In this document: piece by piece, positions 16,240 through 25,600 of the stretch
How the letters are laid out: each line of letters begins with the position of its first letter
Position numbering within the stretch: the first letter of the stretch is position 1
The notes under the pieces: model-generated
What the model was told of the DNA's origin: nothing
Databases searched by the model: none
The model's input: only the letters and a program-made list of their open reading frames with translations
Assembly: GCF_900106995.1 (NCBI RefSeq)
Contig: NZ_FNOK01000066.1
Coordinates: forward strand, 1-50,555
DNA: 50,555 nt
Source of the DNA: Saccharopolyspora shandongensis
GTDB lineage: Bacteria; Actinomycetota; Actinomycetes; Mycobacteriales; Pseudonocardiaceae
Reading direction: 5' to 3'
Program-made: the position numbers and the translations under genes

Positions 16240-17010
16240 GGCAGCGCCACTCAAGTGGGGCAAACATGCAAGCTGTGTGGTTCAGAAGGGCACGGAGGGC
16301 GGTCAAAACCAGCCCCGCAGCGTCCAGCAGCTGACGGTACTCGGCCGCCGTGCGCTGTCGGCCTCCCACCATCATCATCAAGTGCAGATCCGGCCAGTCC
16401 TGGACTCGAACATGTCTCCCGCGACGAATCCGCACGCCCGCGCTCCACAGCGCTCGGCAATGTTCTTCTCGGCTAGGGGAGGACGTGCGGTAGATCTAAC
16501 AGCACACCGCGAATACCGGATATCGCCGCAGGACACTCGCCAGCAGGTCGCCCGCTCCCCCGGCAACGTCGACGACCGTGCGCGCTGAGGAGAAGTCGAA
16601 CCGGACCGGTACCTTGTCCAGGAAGGCGTTCCCTGCGTTCATCACGTGCTGAAGGCCGGAGCGGAACTCCTCGCAGGTACGCAGATACTCGCCGAGCGAC
16701 TGGCCGTAGGCACGCTCGAAGGCAGGGACCCCCTCAGCAATCGCGGGCAGCGCGGCGCACCCCACGCTGAGTAGAACTCCTGACCGTAGATGTCACACAT
16801 GTGGCGCATCGAGCCATTTACGGTGGCACGCAACAGATTCCCGCTCGGTCAAGCGATAGCCCGTTACCTCGTCTCCGGAGAAGACATCAAGCGATACCAG
16901 TAGCCGCAGCAGCCGCAGCAAGCGGTCGGCTGCCGGTTGTCGGCCAGCCCAAGGCGCGCGGCTACCGAGACGGAGACCCGACGGCGTCTGAGGTTCCGAC
17001 TCGCACCGCC
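16240..17010 (-). pseudogene. Shattered SAM-dependent O-methyltransferase gene
   Basis: Fragments of one actinobacterial O-methyltransferase appear in order across all three minus-strand frames. They are SVAARLGLAD near 16950; LLRLLVSLDVFSGDEVTGYRLTE near 16870 (given in part); MRHMCDIYGQEFYSAWG near 16790; PAFERAYGQSLGEYL and the SAM motif ARTVVDVAGGAGDLLASVL near 16540; GVLLDLPHVLP near 16490; VAGDMFES near 16405; and DLHLMMMVGGRQRTAAEYRQLL near 16360 (given in part). At least four frameshifts and two deletions separate them, including loss of the segment between MFES and the catalytic-helix region. It cannot make a product. Such enzymes usually belong to natural-product clusters, so this is a relic of a former tailoring step. 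Confidence 0.85.
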
Positions 17011-17065
17011 ACGCAAGACGAGTTTGGAAACAGCATCTATGGGGCCCAGCACGCCCCCGCTAGGC

Positions 17066-17641
17066 TCATGCTACGAGTTCGGTTGGCTCCACCGATGTCT
17101 TCAGCTTGCGGAGTGCGTAGTGCAGGCGGGATTTGACCGTGCCTACGGGAATTCCGAGGACGTCGGCTGCGCCGGCCGCAGTCCGGTCGGCGAAGTACAC
17201 TTCGTAGAGCACGCTGCGGTGTTCCGGGATGAGCTCTAGCAGCACATTGGCCACCGACATCGATGTGAGCACGTCGTCCGAGTGGTCTCCCAGGATGCCG
17301 ACCCCGACGCCCGCGGACTCCTCGACCTCGTCGGGACGTGCCCGGCGAGCACGGATCTTGTCGATGGCGATGTTCCGCGCTACCTTTTTCAGCCAGCCCC
17401 AGGCCGAACCGAGTTCGGGACGGCTGAGCGCGTCGGCGTGCCGCCAGGCGCGCACCATCGTCTCCTGGACGATGTCCTCGGCCTGGTACGGATCGGAGAT
17501 AATCCGGCTGACGTAGAGCTGCAGAGCCGCGAAATAGTCGCCGTAGAGCTGATTGACCACGGATTGCGGGTCGGGAGCGGGGCCGTACGACTCGCTGGCG
17601 CGTGCCTTGTCCTCCCGGCTTGAGGCGGTGGAATTCACCAT
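17066..17641 (-). CDS. ECF-family RNA polymerase sigma factor
   Basis: This 191-residue protein has sigma region 2 (QLYVSRIISDPYQAEDIVQE, then TMVRAWRHAD) and region 4, with the helix-turn-helix in AADVLGIPVGTVKSRLHYAL. The spacing and absence of region 3 place it in the ECF group. I chose the ATG at 17641 because AGGAG lies eight bases upstream; an earlier start would add about 28 arginine-rich residues of unlikely sequence. No anti-sigma gene follows: downstream there is only the methyltransferase pseudogene. Either the partner was lost with that decay or control is by another route. Targets are unknown. Confidence 0.9.
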   Translation of the reverse strand: MVNSTASSREDKARASESYGPAPDPQSVVNQLYGDYFAALQLYVSRIISDPYQAEDIVQETMVRAWRHADALSRPELGSAWGWLKKVARNIAIDKIRARRARPDEVEESAGVGVGILGDHSDDVLTSMSVANVLLELIPEHRSVLYEVYFADRTAAGAADVLGIPVGTVKSRLHYALRKLKTSVEPTELVA

Positions 17642-17868
17642 GATGACCACTCCTGGTCCAATTCTGCGAGCTGTCCGCGCGACCCGTCGGCGGCGCTGTG
17701 ACGTACCGCGGTTGTGCTCGATCACTTGCTTGTACGACCAGGTTTCCTCTTGTAGCGAGCCGGAAAATCAGTGAACTCACGTACACCGTCAAATTGGGTA
17801 AATAAGGGCAACCAGAAGAACTTCCGCAGGGCCGAATCCGTGACACGAACGTGATGGTCATGACGAGT

Positions 17869-17908
17869 GAGGGCGCCGTGCCCAAGCAAAGTTGGTCACG
17901 GCGCCCTC
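17869..17908. terminator. Terminator-like hairpin
   Basis: GAGGGCGCCGTG (17869-17880) and CACGGCGCCCTC (17897-17908) form a perfect 12-bp GC-rich stem with a 16-base loop. A TTTTT run lies 13 bases after it on the plus strand. It is well placed to stop transcripts leaving the LAL gene on the minus strand and may work in both directions. Confidence 0.65.
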
Positions 17909-18033
17909 AACTGCAATGAGCCTTTTTCATCCTGGTCAACCCGCAGCCGCGGGCCCCAAAGGTGCACGTCGATGGGGTGTCGCATGCGCCGCAGGCGCAT
18001 AGCCCACCTACGACACTTGCACCGCCGCGGGTT

Positions 18034-18120
18034 CTCAGAGGCTTCCTGGCGAGGACGGCCCCTCCGCCGTGTATTGGACATACATCAGGAGGGGCACCCA
18101 CAGACCAGGGAGCCTCTGAG
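18034..18120. repeat. Long interrupted palindrome (structured intergenic repeat)
   Basis: The outer arms CTCAGAGGCTTCCTGG (18034-18049) and CCAGGGAGCCTCTGAG (18105-18120) match at 15 of 16 positions. Inside them GCCCCTCC (18058-18065) pairs with GGAGGGGC (18088-18095), giving a two-tier hairpin. The flank after the right arm (GAGGTTCCG...CGCACCGCCACGCAA) recurs with small changes at about 16988-17034. It therefore looks like a dispersed intergenic element, perhaps MITE- or REP-like, or a structured RNA. Confidence 0.55.
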
Positions 18121-18195
18121 GTTCCGCTACCCGCACCGCCACGCAAACTGAGGTTGGAAAAACTGCAATGCCTTTGGGTGGAACGTGGGGTTGAT

Positions 18196-21126
18196 TCAGC
18201 CGCAGAGGCGGTCATTTTCGGGCATTGGCAGTGGAACGTGTTGGTCGAGGCTCGGCTGCCGGGCGGCTTCGATGGCGATCTCGACCCGAGAGCGCGCCCC
18301 AAGCTTGGCTAGGATACGCGAAACGTGCACCTCAATGGTTCGCCTGGACGCGAAGAGAATCGCCGCGATGTCCGCATTGGCGTGGCCTGCCGCGACGAGT
18401 CTTGCAACCCTGAGTTCGGTTGGCGTCAGGGCTTCCCACCCGGTGGTCGCACTTCGGCGGCGTGCGCGCAGTCGACGCATCCCGTACGGGCGCAGCCGGG
18501 AGTCGGCGCGCAGCAGGTCCCACTTGGCGCCCAGATCGGTGTAGATGCGGGTCGCCTCAACGTATGCAGCGCGGGCAGCACCGAGATCGCCGCGTCTGGC
18601 GTGCAGGACGGCGGAATCTTCCAGCGCCTGAGCGCGTTTCAGAGGTTGCTCCATCCGCCGGTAAGCCTCGACGACGACGTCGATCAACGCCGGATCGCCC
18701 TCCAGCAGCCCTCGGCAATGTCGAGCTGCCGCCGCGATGGCCGGCGCTGACCCGCAGGCGGCATCGGCTTCGCATGCCTCCGTAGCCCGTACTGCGGTGT
18801 CGCGGTCGTCGCGGGCCAGCGCAAGTCGGACCAGCAGCGGAAGCCAGGTGTGCCGGGTACCGGGGTGCTCGTCGCGGGCCAGCGCAGCGCCCAGAGCTGC
18901 CGCTGCATCATCTTGACGACCGTCCCTTTCGTACCACGTCGATTGCGCCAGCAGCGCGAACTCCGTGCGGCGGTCCGGGCTTTCGGACACCGCGGCAAGA
19001 TGTTCTTCCACAGTGTCGCGTTGGTCGCGGTGACTTGCGATGGCCGCTGCCAGGCAACGCAGTCGCGATTGGTGCGTGGCGGCCATCCGGTCGTAGCACT
19101 CCATCGCCGCTTCCAGTTCGGCGACCGCTTCGTCCCACCTGCCGGTGGCATGGAAATGCTCGGCAGCACAGAGCCGCGCCGCGCCGCGCCTGGGCGACGT
19201 CCCATAACGTTGCACGATGGCCTGCATTTCCCGCACGGTTTGCTCGGCCTTGTCGACCTTGCCGAGTTCGAAGAGCACGCCGCGCAGGTCGGCCAGGATC
19301 AGCAGCCGTTGATCGGTGCACTCAGGATCGTTGCCCAACTCGGACAGTGCGCGATCGAATTCGGCAGCCGCCCCGGCCAGATCCCATCGTTGGGCGGAAA
19401 TCACCCCGGTCGCGTGTAGTGCCAAACCGGTCGCGAACCGGTCGCCGAGCTCCCGTCCCGCGTCGAGCGCTCGTCGGGCCGCCGCCTCCGCGATCTCGAC
19501 CTGGCCGATGGAAAGCGTGATTCTGGCGAGCAGTCCGTGCAGGCGAGCGATCCAGCGACTATCCATATTGGATGTTCTGCCGGCCTTTCCGGCATGGCTT
19601 GGCTTTCCGCCGCCGATGGCGTTTTCGATCACGATCCGGGCCTTGTCGAGCCTGCCCCACATGGTCAGCGACCACGCGAGGAGCCAACTCATCTCGGCAG
19701 TGATTTCGGGGTCTCGGGTGTCGGCCAGGATTGCTTCGGCCAGTTCCTCGGCTTCCTCCGTGCGGCCGAGCAGCAGCAGCGCCTCCGCCAACCTGATCCG
19801 CAACGGTTCGCGGCGCGGGTCGTCAGGATCCAGTGCGTCTGAAGCGGAGGTGAGCAGGTCGACCGCCAGTTCCGAGGCACGGTGGGCCAGCTTGCGGGCA
19901 TTGTGCACGAGCCAGTCGACGCCCCAGTCGTCGAGGCCGACGGCGGTCTCGCCGGGGAGAGCAGCGAGCAGGTGCCCGGCAACGTACTCGATCCGGGCGC
20001 CGGTGGGGCCCAGTGCGCGGGCCGCCTGGTTGTGCAGTGCGAGTCGAAGCGGGGTCGGAATGCCTTCATACAGTGCCTGCCGGACCACGGTGTGCCGGAA
20101 TTCCAGTCGGGCACCGGACTCCACCAGGATGCCGGAGGCGATGGCTTGTTCGACGACTCCGGCCAAGTCGGCCACCGAGCGGCCGCACACCGCGCTCAGA
20201 TCGGCGACCGAGAACGCCGGGCCGAGAAGCGCCGCCATCCGCAACACGCCCCACGTGGTGTCGTCGGCATGGCGCAGCCGAGCCGAAATGGCTGTCGTCA
20301 ACGATTCGGGCATCCTCGCCAATTCGGAGGTCAGCTCGACGGCGTTCCCCGCCGAACGAGTGAGGTAACCATCACGTTGCAGGGAATTGACGATCTGGTG
20401 AACATAACAGGGGTTTCCGGCAGCACCCTGCAGAACCTGTCGCAGCGTCGGCCCTACCGAGTCGGCGTCGAGCAGCTGCCCGGCGAGTTCGGCCGTCGAC
20501 GCTTCACCGAGGGGGCTCAGCGTGATGACCGAGGTTCGCATGGCGGTCTGGTCGCGACGAATCAGTGCCAGGTCGGGCCGGTGCGGGGCAGGGCCGCAGG
20601 CGGCGATCAGCAACAACGGCAGGCGCCCGATCATCCGGCCCAGTCGGTGCCAGACGAGAAGGCTGGCCGCGTCGGCCCACTGGATGTCGTCGATCACCAG
20701 TACTACCGGTGCAGTGGTGCACATGCCCTCGATGAGCGCCAACAACCGGTCGGCGGCAACCGTTGACGGGTCGGCGGCGGCACTGGACAGCAGATCGCTG
20801 ATGGCCCGCCGGTCCGGCTCAGGCGAATTCGGCGTGATACCAAGGCATTCGAGCATGACGAGCAGCGGGCAACGGCGCGCGAACTCGTCGGCGGTTGCCC
20901 GGAACACCTGGCAGCCGAGTTCTTCGACGCCGTCCAGCCCGGCTGCCAGCAGCGCCGACTTGCCAATGCCCGGCTCACCGTCGATCCACACCGCTGCGCC
21001 GCGTCCCTGTACGACGTGGCGGACTGCGTCCTTGAGACGCCGCACTTCGTTGTCGCGGTCGACCAGGACAGCGCCGTCAGCGAGAGACTCCACGACCCGC
21101 TCCTTGCTCGACACTTGCCGTGCCAT
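18196..21126 (-). CDS. LAL-type LuxR-family transcriptional regulator
   Basis: This 976-residue regulator has an N-terminal AAA/STAND ATPase domain with Walker A at 50-57 (GEPGIGKS) and Walker B near 141-150 (VVLVIDDIQWAD). A long helical TPR-like middle follows, then a C-terminal LuxR helix-turn-helix in LTPTELRVARLVAAGHANAD and SRRTIEVHVSRILAKLGARS. LAL proteins activate secondary-metabolite or sugar-use genes, often in response to a nucleotide or ligand. The ATG at 21126 is preferred over one three codons earlier; AGCAAAG/GTGTAACC upstream gives only weak ribosome-binding support. It stands alone on its strand, so its targets cannot be read from operon position. The neighbouring clusters on both sides are candidates. 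Confidence 0.93.
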   Translation of the reverse strand: MARQVSSKERVVESLADGAVLVDRDNEVRRLKDAVRHVVQGRGAAVWIDGEPGIGKSALLAAGLDGVEELGCQVFRATADEFARRCPLLVMLECLGITPNSPEPDRRAISDLLSSAAADPSTVAADRLLALIEGMCTTAPVVLVIDDIQWADAASLLVWHRLGRMIGRLPLLLIAACGPAPHRPDLALIRRDQTAMRTSVITLSPLGEASTAELAGQLLDADSVGPTLRQVLQGAAGNPCYVHQIVNSLQRDGYLTRSAGNAVELTSELARMPESLTTAISARLRHADDTTWGVLRMAALLGPAFSVADLSAVCGRSVADLAGVVEQAIASGILVESGARLEFRHTVVRQALYEGIPTPLRLALHNQAARALGPTGARIEYVAGHLLAALPGETAVGLDDWGVDWLVHNARKLAHRASELAVDLLTSASDALDPDDPRREPLRIRLAEALLLLGRTEEAEELAEAILADTRDPEITAEMSWLLAWSLTMWGRLDKARIVIENAIGGGKPSHAGKAGRTSNMDSRWIARLHGLLARITLSIGQVEIAEAAARRALDAGRELGDRFATGLALHATGVISAQRWDLAGAAAEFDRALSELGNDPECTDQRLLILADLRGVLFELGKVDKAEQTVREMQAIVQRYGTSPRRGAARLCAAEHFHATGRWDEAVAELEAAMECYDRMAATHQSRLRCLAAAIASHRDQRDTVEEHLAAVSESPDRRTEFALLAQSTWYERDGRQDDAAAALGAALARDEHPGTRHTWLPLLVRLALARDDRDTAVRATEACEADAACGSAPAIAAAARHCRGLLEGDPALIDVVVEAYRRMEQPLKRAQALEDSAVLHARRGDLGAARAAYVEATRIYTDLGAKWDLLRADSRLRPYGMRRLRARRRSATTGWEALTPTELRVARLVAAGHANADIAAILFASRRTIEVHVSRILAKLGARSRVEIAIEAARQPSLDQHVPLPMPENDRLCG

Positions 21127-21485
21127 GCTCCACATGGGTTACACAGCAAAGATTCAGCTGTGCCGTACAGCGGAGTCAAGCTCGATAGGTGTCCTGGACG
21201 CGCACTCTGCCTCAACGGGCAAGATGGATGCCCGTTGTGCCTAGCTGGGCCGTTTTGCCGGGTGATCTTTCGCGTTCTCGGGGTTCTGCCGGTCATTGGG
21301 GACGCGAGCCTTTGCGGTGCCGTAACGCCCCAACAGCAGCTACCCGTCCACCGCCGCCAAGCCCTCCTCCAGCGAACCTTGTCGGCGGTTTCTTTTTACT
21401 GCACGTACACCGGATGCTTTCAGTTCACCGGTAGGAATTCGCGGAACCGCGGGCAAGATGTCTCCATAGTGCCTGCGGGCAGCCA
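21127..21485. other. Intergenic region between LAL regulator and mycosin gene
   Basis: These 359 bases contain the promoter region of the LAL gene and the 3' flank of the mycosin gene, both on the minus strand. I see no gene, no strong hairpin and no repeat here. The composition is mixed and includes a TTTCTTTTTACTG tract near 21389. Confidence 0.6.
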
Positions 21486-22616
21486 TCAGCCCTCCCGTCG
21501 TCGCTTTTCTTTGGTGGCGACGATGGCCGGACCCGCGATGAGCAGGGCGACGGCGCCGGCCAGACCGGCGAACAACAGCGCCCGGTTGCCCGGTTCCGGG
21601 TCGGGCGGCTCGGGCAGGGGGACCGAGAGGCGTTCGGCGACCGCCTGCACCGGGGGGTCGGTATCGAGGATGGTGGTGACCGCGGCGAACGGGTCGACCA
21701 CGCCGTAGCCGATGTACTCGTTCGGCAAGCGGCCGGCGGGTTGGTCCGCGGTCTTCTGCAGGCGGTCCACGACCTGCGCCGCGGACAGCGTCCGGTGATA
21801 GCTGCGGACCAGGGCGACGGCGCCCGCGGCGTAGCCAACGGCCAGCTCGATACCGGAGCCAACGCGGTTACCCGCACCTGCTGGGGCGATGCCCACCAGG
21901 TCGTTCGCGGGCGCTGCCACGTCGGGGGCCGCTCCGTAGGGCAGCTCGGTCAGCGGACCCTCCGCGGCTACCGGCGCCACGGCGACCACGCCGGGATAGC
22001 GGGCCGGGAACGCGAGCTGTCCTTTCTTGGGCACCGCAGCCGCCGCGAGCACGACCACGTCCCGGCTCGTCGCGTACTCCACGGCGGCCTTCAGCTCCTC
22101 GGTGCCGATGGTGGACACCAGTCCCACGGCGACCACCCGGGCACCGGCGTCGACCGAGGACCGGATCCCGGCCGCGATGTCCCGGGACAGCGCGGCGTGG
22201 TCCTGGATTTTGGGCGGGTCGTCGCTGACCCGCACCGGGTAGATGGACGTCCCTGGCGCGATCCCGACGAACGGACCGCGGCCCTGCCGCGCCGCGATCA
22301 AGCCCGCGATGAACGTGCCCCGCCCGAAGCAGTCGCCATTGCCGAGCCCGCCGCGCAGGTCCGTCCCGCGCTCGACGGCGCCACTCAACGCCGGAGCGCC
22401 CGCGCTCACACCCGTGTCGACCACGGCGACGGTGACCGAGCCCTTGGTCAGCGGCCACACCCGGTCCGCAGCCATTCGCTCCTGGGCCCACGACGTGCGC
22501 TCAATGGTCGTCTCCGCCGGTGGCGTGCACTGCCCGGTCGGCCCTTGCGCGAACGCGACCGGAGCTGCCGACACCGCGAACAGCGCCGCTGCGGCGACGG
22601 CCAGTACTCGTCTCAT
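21486..22616 (-). CDS. Mycosin-like type VII secretion subtilase, catalytically degenerate
   Basis: This 376-residue protein has a signal peptide (residues 1-23, ending AFA) and a subtilase domain. A C-terminal transmembrane helix (about 343-365) is followed by KEKRRREG, as in mycosins (MycP) of ESX systems. The catalytic Asp67 is kept in VAVVDTGV. The His motif is changed from HGTxVAG to RGTFIAG (Arg99). The Ser motif GTSxAxPY has become GIELAVGY, putting Glu257 at the Ser position. The oxyanion Asn region AAAAVPKKG also lacks Asn. The fold-keeping segments remain, so it is a pseudoprotease rather than a broken gene. The ATG at 22616 overlaps the eccC stop as ATGA. Known mycosins have a structural role in the ESX membrane complex, which could persist here. 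Confidence 0.88.
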   Translation of the reverse strand: MRRVLAVAAAALFAVSAAPVAFAQGPTGQCTPPAETTIERTSWAQERMAADRVWPLTKGSVTVAVVDTGVSAGAPALSGAVERGTDLRGGLGNGDCFGRGTFIAGLIAARQGRGPFVGIAPGTSIYPVRVSDDPPKIQDHAALSRDIAAGIRSSVDAGARVVAVGLVSTIGTEELKAAVEYATSRDVVVLAAAAVPKKGQLAFPARYPGVVAVAPVAAEGPLTELPYGAAPDVAAPANDLVGIAPAGAGNRVGSGIELAVGYAAGAVALVRSYHRTLSAAQVVDRLQKTADQPAGRLPNEYIGYGVVDPFAAVTTILDTDPPVQAVAERLSVPLPEPPDPEPGNRALLFAGLAGAVALLIAGPAIVATKEKRRREG

Positions 22617-25600
22617 TCCGGGACCTCCGTCCAGCCGATCTGCAGCCCGATGCCCTCCCGGCGGGTGGCCAGCACCGCGCGTCCCGGCGGCAACGACCGT
22701 CCCCGCGAGCCGTTGAGCAGCGGCATCTCCCCCGGCGGCATGGACAGCGTCAGCTCCGGGGTGTTGGACTCCTGCATGCGCCGGATGCAGGACTCCATGC
22801 TGGTGCGCCCGGCGCCGGCCGCCGCGCGAGAGACGACCAGGTGCAGGCCGATGTCGCCGGCCTGTGGGATCAGCTCCACCATCGGGTCCAGCGGCCCGCC
22901 CATGCCGCTCGTCAGCAGGTCGTAGTCGTCGACGAGGACGAAGTACTCCGGGCCGCTCCACCAGTCCCGCTTGCGCAGCTGAGCGGGGGTGATGTCGGCG
23001 CCGGGAATCCGTTCCCGCAACCGCGCCGCGAGGTTCTGGGCGAGCTCCTCGGCGGCCTGCTTGGCCACGGCAATCCCTTCGCGGTACTCCTCCGGCACCG
23101 ACTCCACCAGCGTCCGCCGCGGGTCGATCACCACGATGCGAACGTCGTCCGGGCTGTTGACGCGCGTGACGGCCTGCGCGATGAGCCGTAGAGCCGCCGT
23201 CTTCCCGCTGCCGGTGTCGCCGACGACCGTGAGGTGCGGATTGGTGCGGAAGTCGTGCCACACCGGCTGCAGGTCGAGCTCCCCGGAACCGAGCGGGACA
23301 CGCGGCCCCGGCTCCGTGTCCGGCAGCTCCTCGGCGGGGACCACCGAAGGCAACATCCGCACGGCAGGCGCGGCGGGTCCGCGCCACGTCTCCCGGATCG
23401 CCTGCACCAGGTCGCGAGTCGCCTCCGCCAGCCCTTCGGTGGTGGGCATTCCGTCGATGCGCGGCACGCCACCGAGGAAATGCCGCTGGTCGGCCGTCAG
23501 ACCGCGGCCGGGAATCTGCGGCACCAACGCGGCCGCCCGCATGTTGATCATGGAGTCGATGGAGTCACCGAGCCGCAGCTCCAACCTGGTGCCGAGCTGG
23601 TCACGCAACGCGCTGTGCACGTCCGACCAGCGGTTCGCGGTGATCATCAGGTGCACGCCGTAGGCCAGCCCGCGCTGCGCGAGCTGCCGCAGCGTCATGT
23701 CGTGCTGTTCGTAGTCGGTTCGCAGCGAGCCCCAGCCGTCCACGACCAGGAACACGTCGCCGTGCGGCTCGTCGGCGAACTCCCCGGCGGCACGCCGCGC
23801 ACGATACGACGCCATGCCTTCCACCCGATGTTCGGTGAACAGCCGCTCGCGGTGGGTCAGCATCGTCTGCACCTCGGCGATCGTGCGGGCGACCTGCTCC
23901 TCCTGCATCCGGCTGGCGATACCGCCGACATGCGGCAATCGCTCGAGAGCGGAGAGCGTCCCGCCGCCGAAGTCCAGGCAGTAGAACTGAATTTCGGACG
24001 GCGAGTGGGTGAGCGCGAGCGCGGTGATCAGAGTCCGCAGCAGGGTGCTCTTGCCCGACTGCGGACCGCCGGCGATACCGACGTTGCCGCCCGCGCCCGC
24101 GAGGTCGACCAGGTGCACGTCACGCAGCTGTTCGAACGGCTTGTCGACCACGCCGACCGGAACCTCAAGGCGACCGCACCCCGGCCAGCTCTGCGCGACG
24201 AGCCCGCGCACCGGATCCGGCACCAGCGGCGGCAGCAGGTGGTCCAGCGCCGGCGGGTTCTCCAGCGGCGGCAGCCACACCTGGTGCGCCGGCGGGCCGT
24301 GGTCGATCAGCTTCTCCACGGCCACGTCCAGCACCGATTCGCCGCTGGCCGCGCGGTCGACACCGGTGTCGTTGTTGTCCTTTTCGTCGTCCTGGGCAGG
24401 CGGCGGCGGAGCGGGCGGTTCGTCGCGAGCCAGTCTGGCCATGCCGAACGGGACGACCTGGCGCCGCACCTCCTCCTGGCGCTCCTCACGGGTGCGCCGA
24501 CGGTGCTGGCCGGACACGTACGCGGCCTTGAACCGGATCAGCGTGGACACGTCCGTGCGGATGTATCCATTACCGGGAGAGGCGGGCAGTTGGTAGGCGT
24601 CGGGAACACCGATCACCGAGCGGCTCTCCATCGCGGAGAACGTGCGCAGGCTGATCCGGTACGACAAATGGCTTTCCAGCTTGTGAATGCGGCCGTCGTC
24701 GAGGCGCTGGCTGGCCAGCAGCAGGTGCACGCCGAGTGAGCGGCCCAGCCGGCCGATCATGACGAACAACTCGGCGAAGTCCGGGTTGGCCGCCAACAGC
24801 TCGCTGAACTCGTCGACGATGACGAACAACGTCGGCAGCGGGTCCAGCGGGGTGCCCGACAGCCGCGCCTTCTCGTAGTCCAGCAGCGAGGCGTAGTTGC
24901 CCGCCGAACGCAGCAGCTCCTGCCGACGCACCAGCTCACCGTGCAGGGCGTCCTGCATGCGGGTGACCAGCGGCGCCTCGTCGGCCAGGTTCGTGATCAT
25001 CGCCGACACGTGCGGCAGCCCGTCCAGCCCCAGGAACGTGGCACCGCCCTTGAAGTCGACCAGGACGAAGTTGAGGGTCTCCGACGAGTGGGTCATCGCC
25101 ATGCCGAGCACCATGGTGCGCAGCAGTTCCGACTTGCCGGACCCGGTGGCGCCGATGAGCAGCCCGTGCGGGCCCATCCCGCCCTGTGCGGACTCCTTGA
25201 TGTCCAGCTCGACCGGGGTGCCGTCCTCCGCGATGCCGATCGGGATGCGCAGCCGGTCGCGGGTCAGGCCGTTGCGCGCGATCGTCTGCGGGTGCCATTC
25301 GTCCAGGTCGGACACCCCGAGCAGCCGAGGCAGCTCGAAGTTGACCAGCATCGGCTCGGAGACGTCGGTGGTGGTGCCGCCGAGGCGATACGGCGCGACG
25401 ACCCGCGCGAGTGCCGCCGACCGCGGCAGGCTGAGCAGGTCCGGGGTGCACAGCCGGGTACGGATCTCCTTGCCGGTGCGGCTGGTGCGCACCATCTCGA
25501 CCTGCTCCTTCGTCACGTCCAGCCGCAGCGCGGACGTACCGACGTTGCCTTCGACGGCATCGCTGAGATCCAGCACGATCGAGTTGCGGTAGCCGGTGCC

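Larger units (their letters stand above)
17642..18195. other. Intergenic region with structured elements
   Basis: This 554-base stretch separates the ECF sigma gene from the end of the LAL regulator. It contains a terminator-like hairpin at 17869-17908 and a long interrupted palindrome at 18034-18120. Open frames here are arginine-rich and show no family features. The promoter of the sigma gene should lie just upstream of 17641. Confidence 0.6.

Noticed and set aside
17907..18302. Open frames across the intergenic palindrome
   Set aside because: They are explained by the structured repeat at 18034-18120 and have no domain signal.
19316..20368. 350-codon Ser/Arg-rich open frame on the plus strand
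   Set aside because: It is antisense to the LAL regulator; its composition is that of a reverse-complement shadow.
22617..23387. Upstream extension of the mycosin frame by about 257 codons
   Set aside because: The extension is a shadow of eccC in another frame; the signal peptide and the ATGA overlap fix the mycosin start at 22616.
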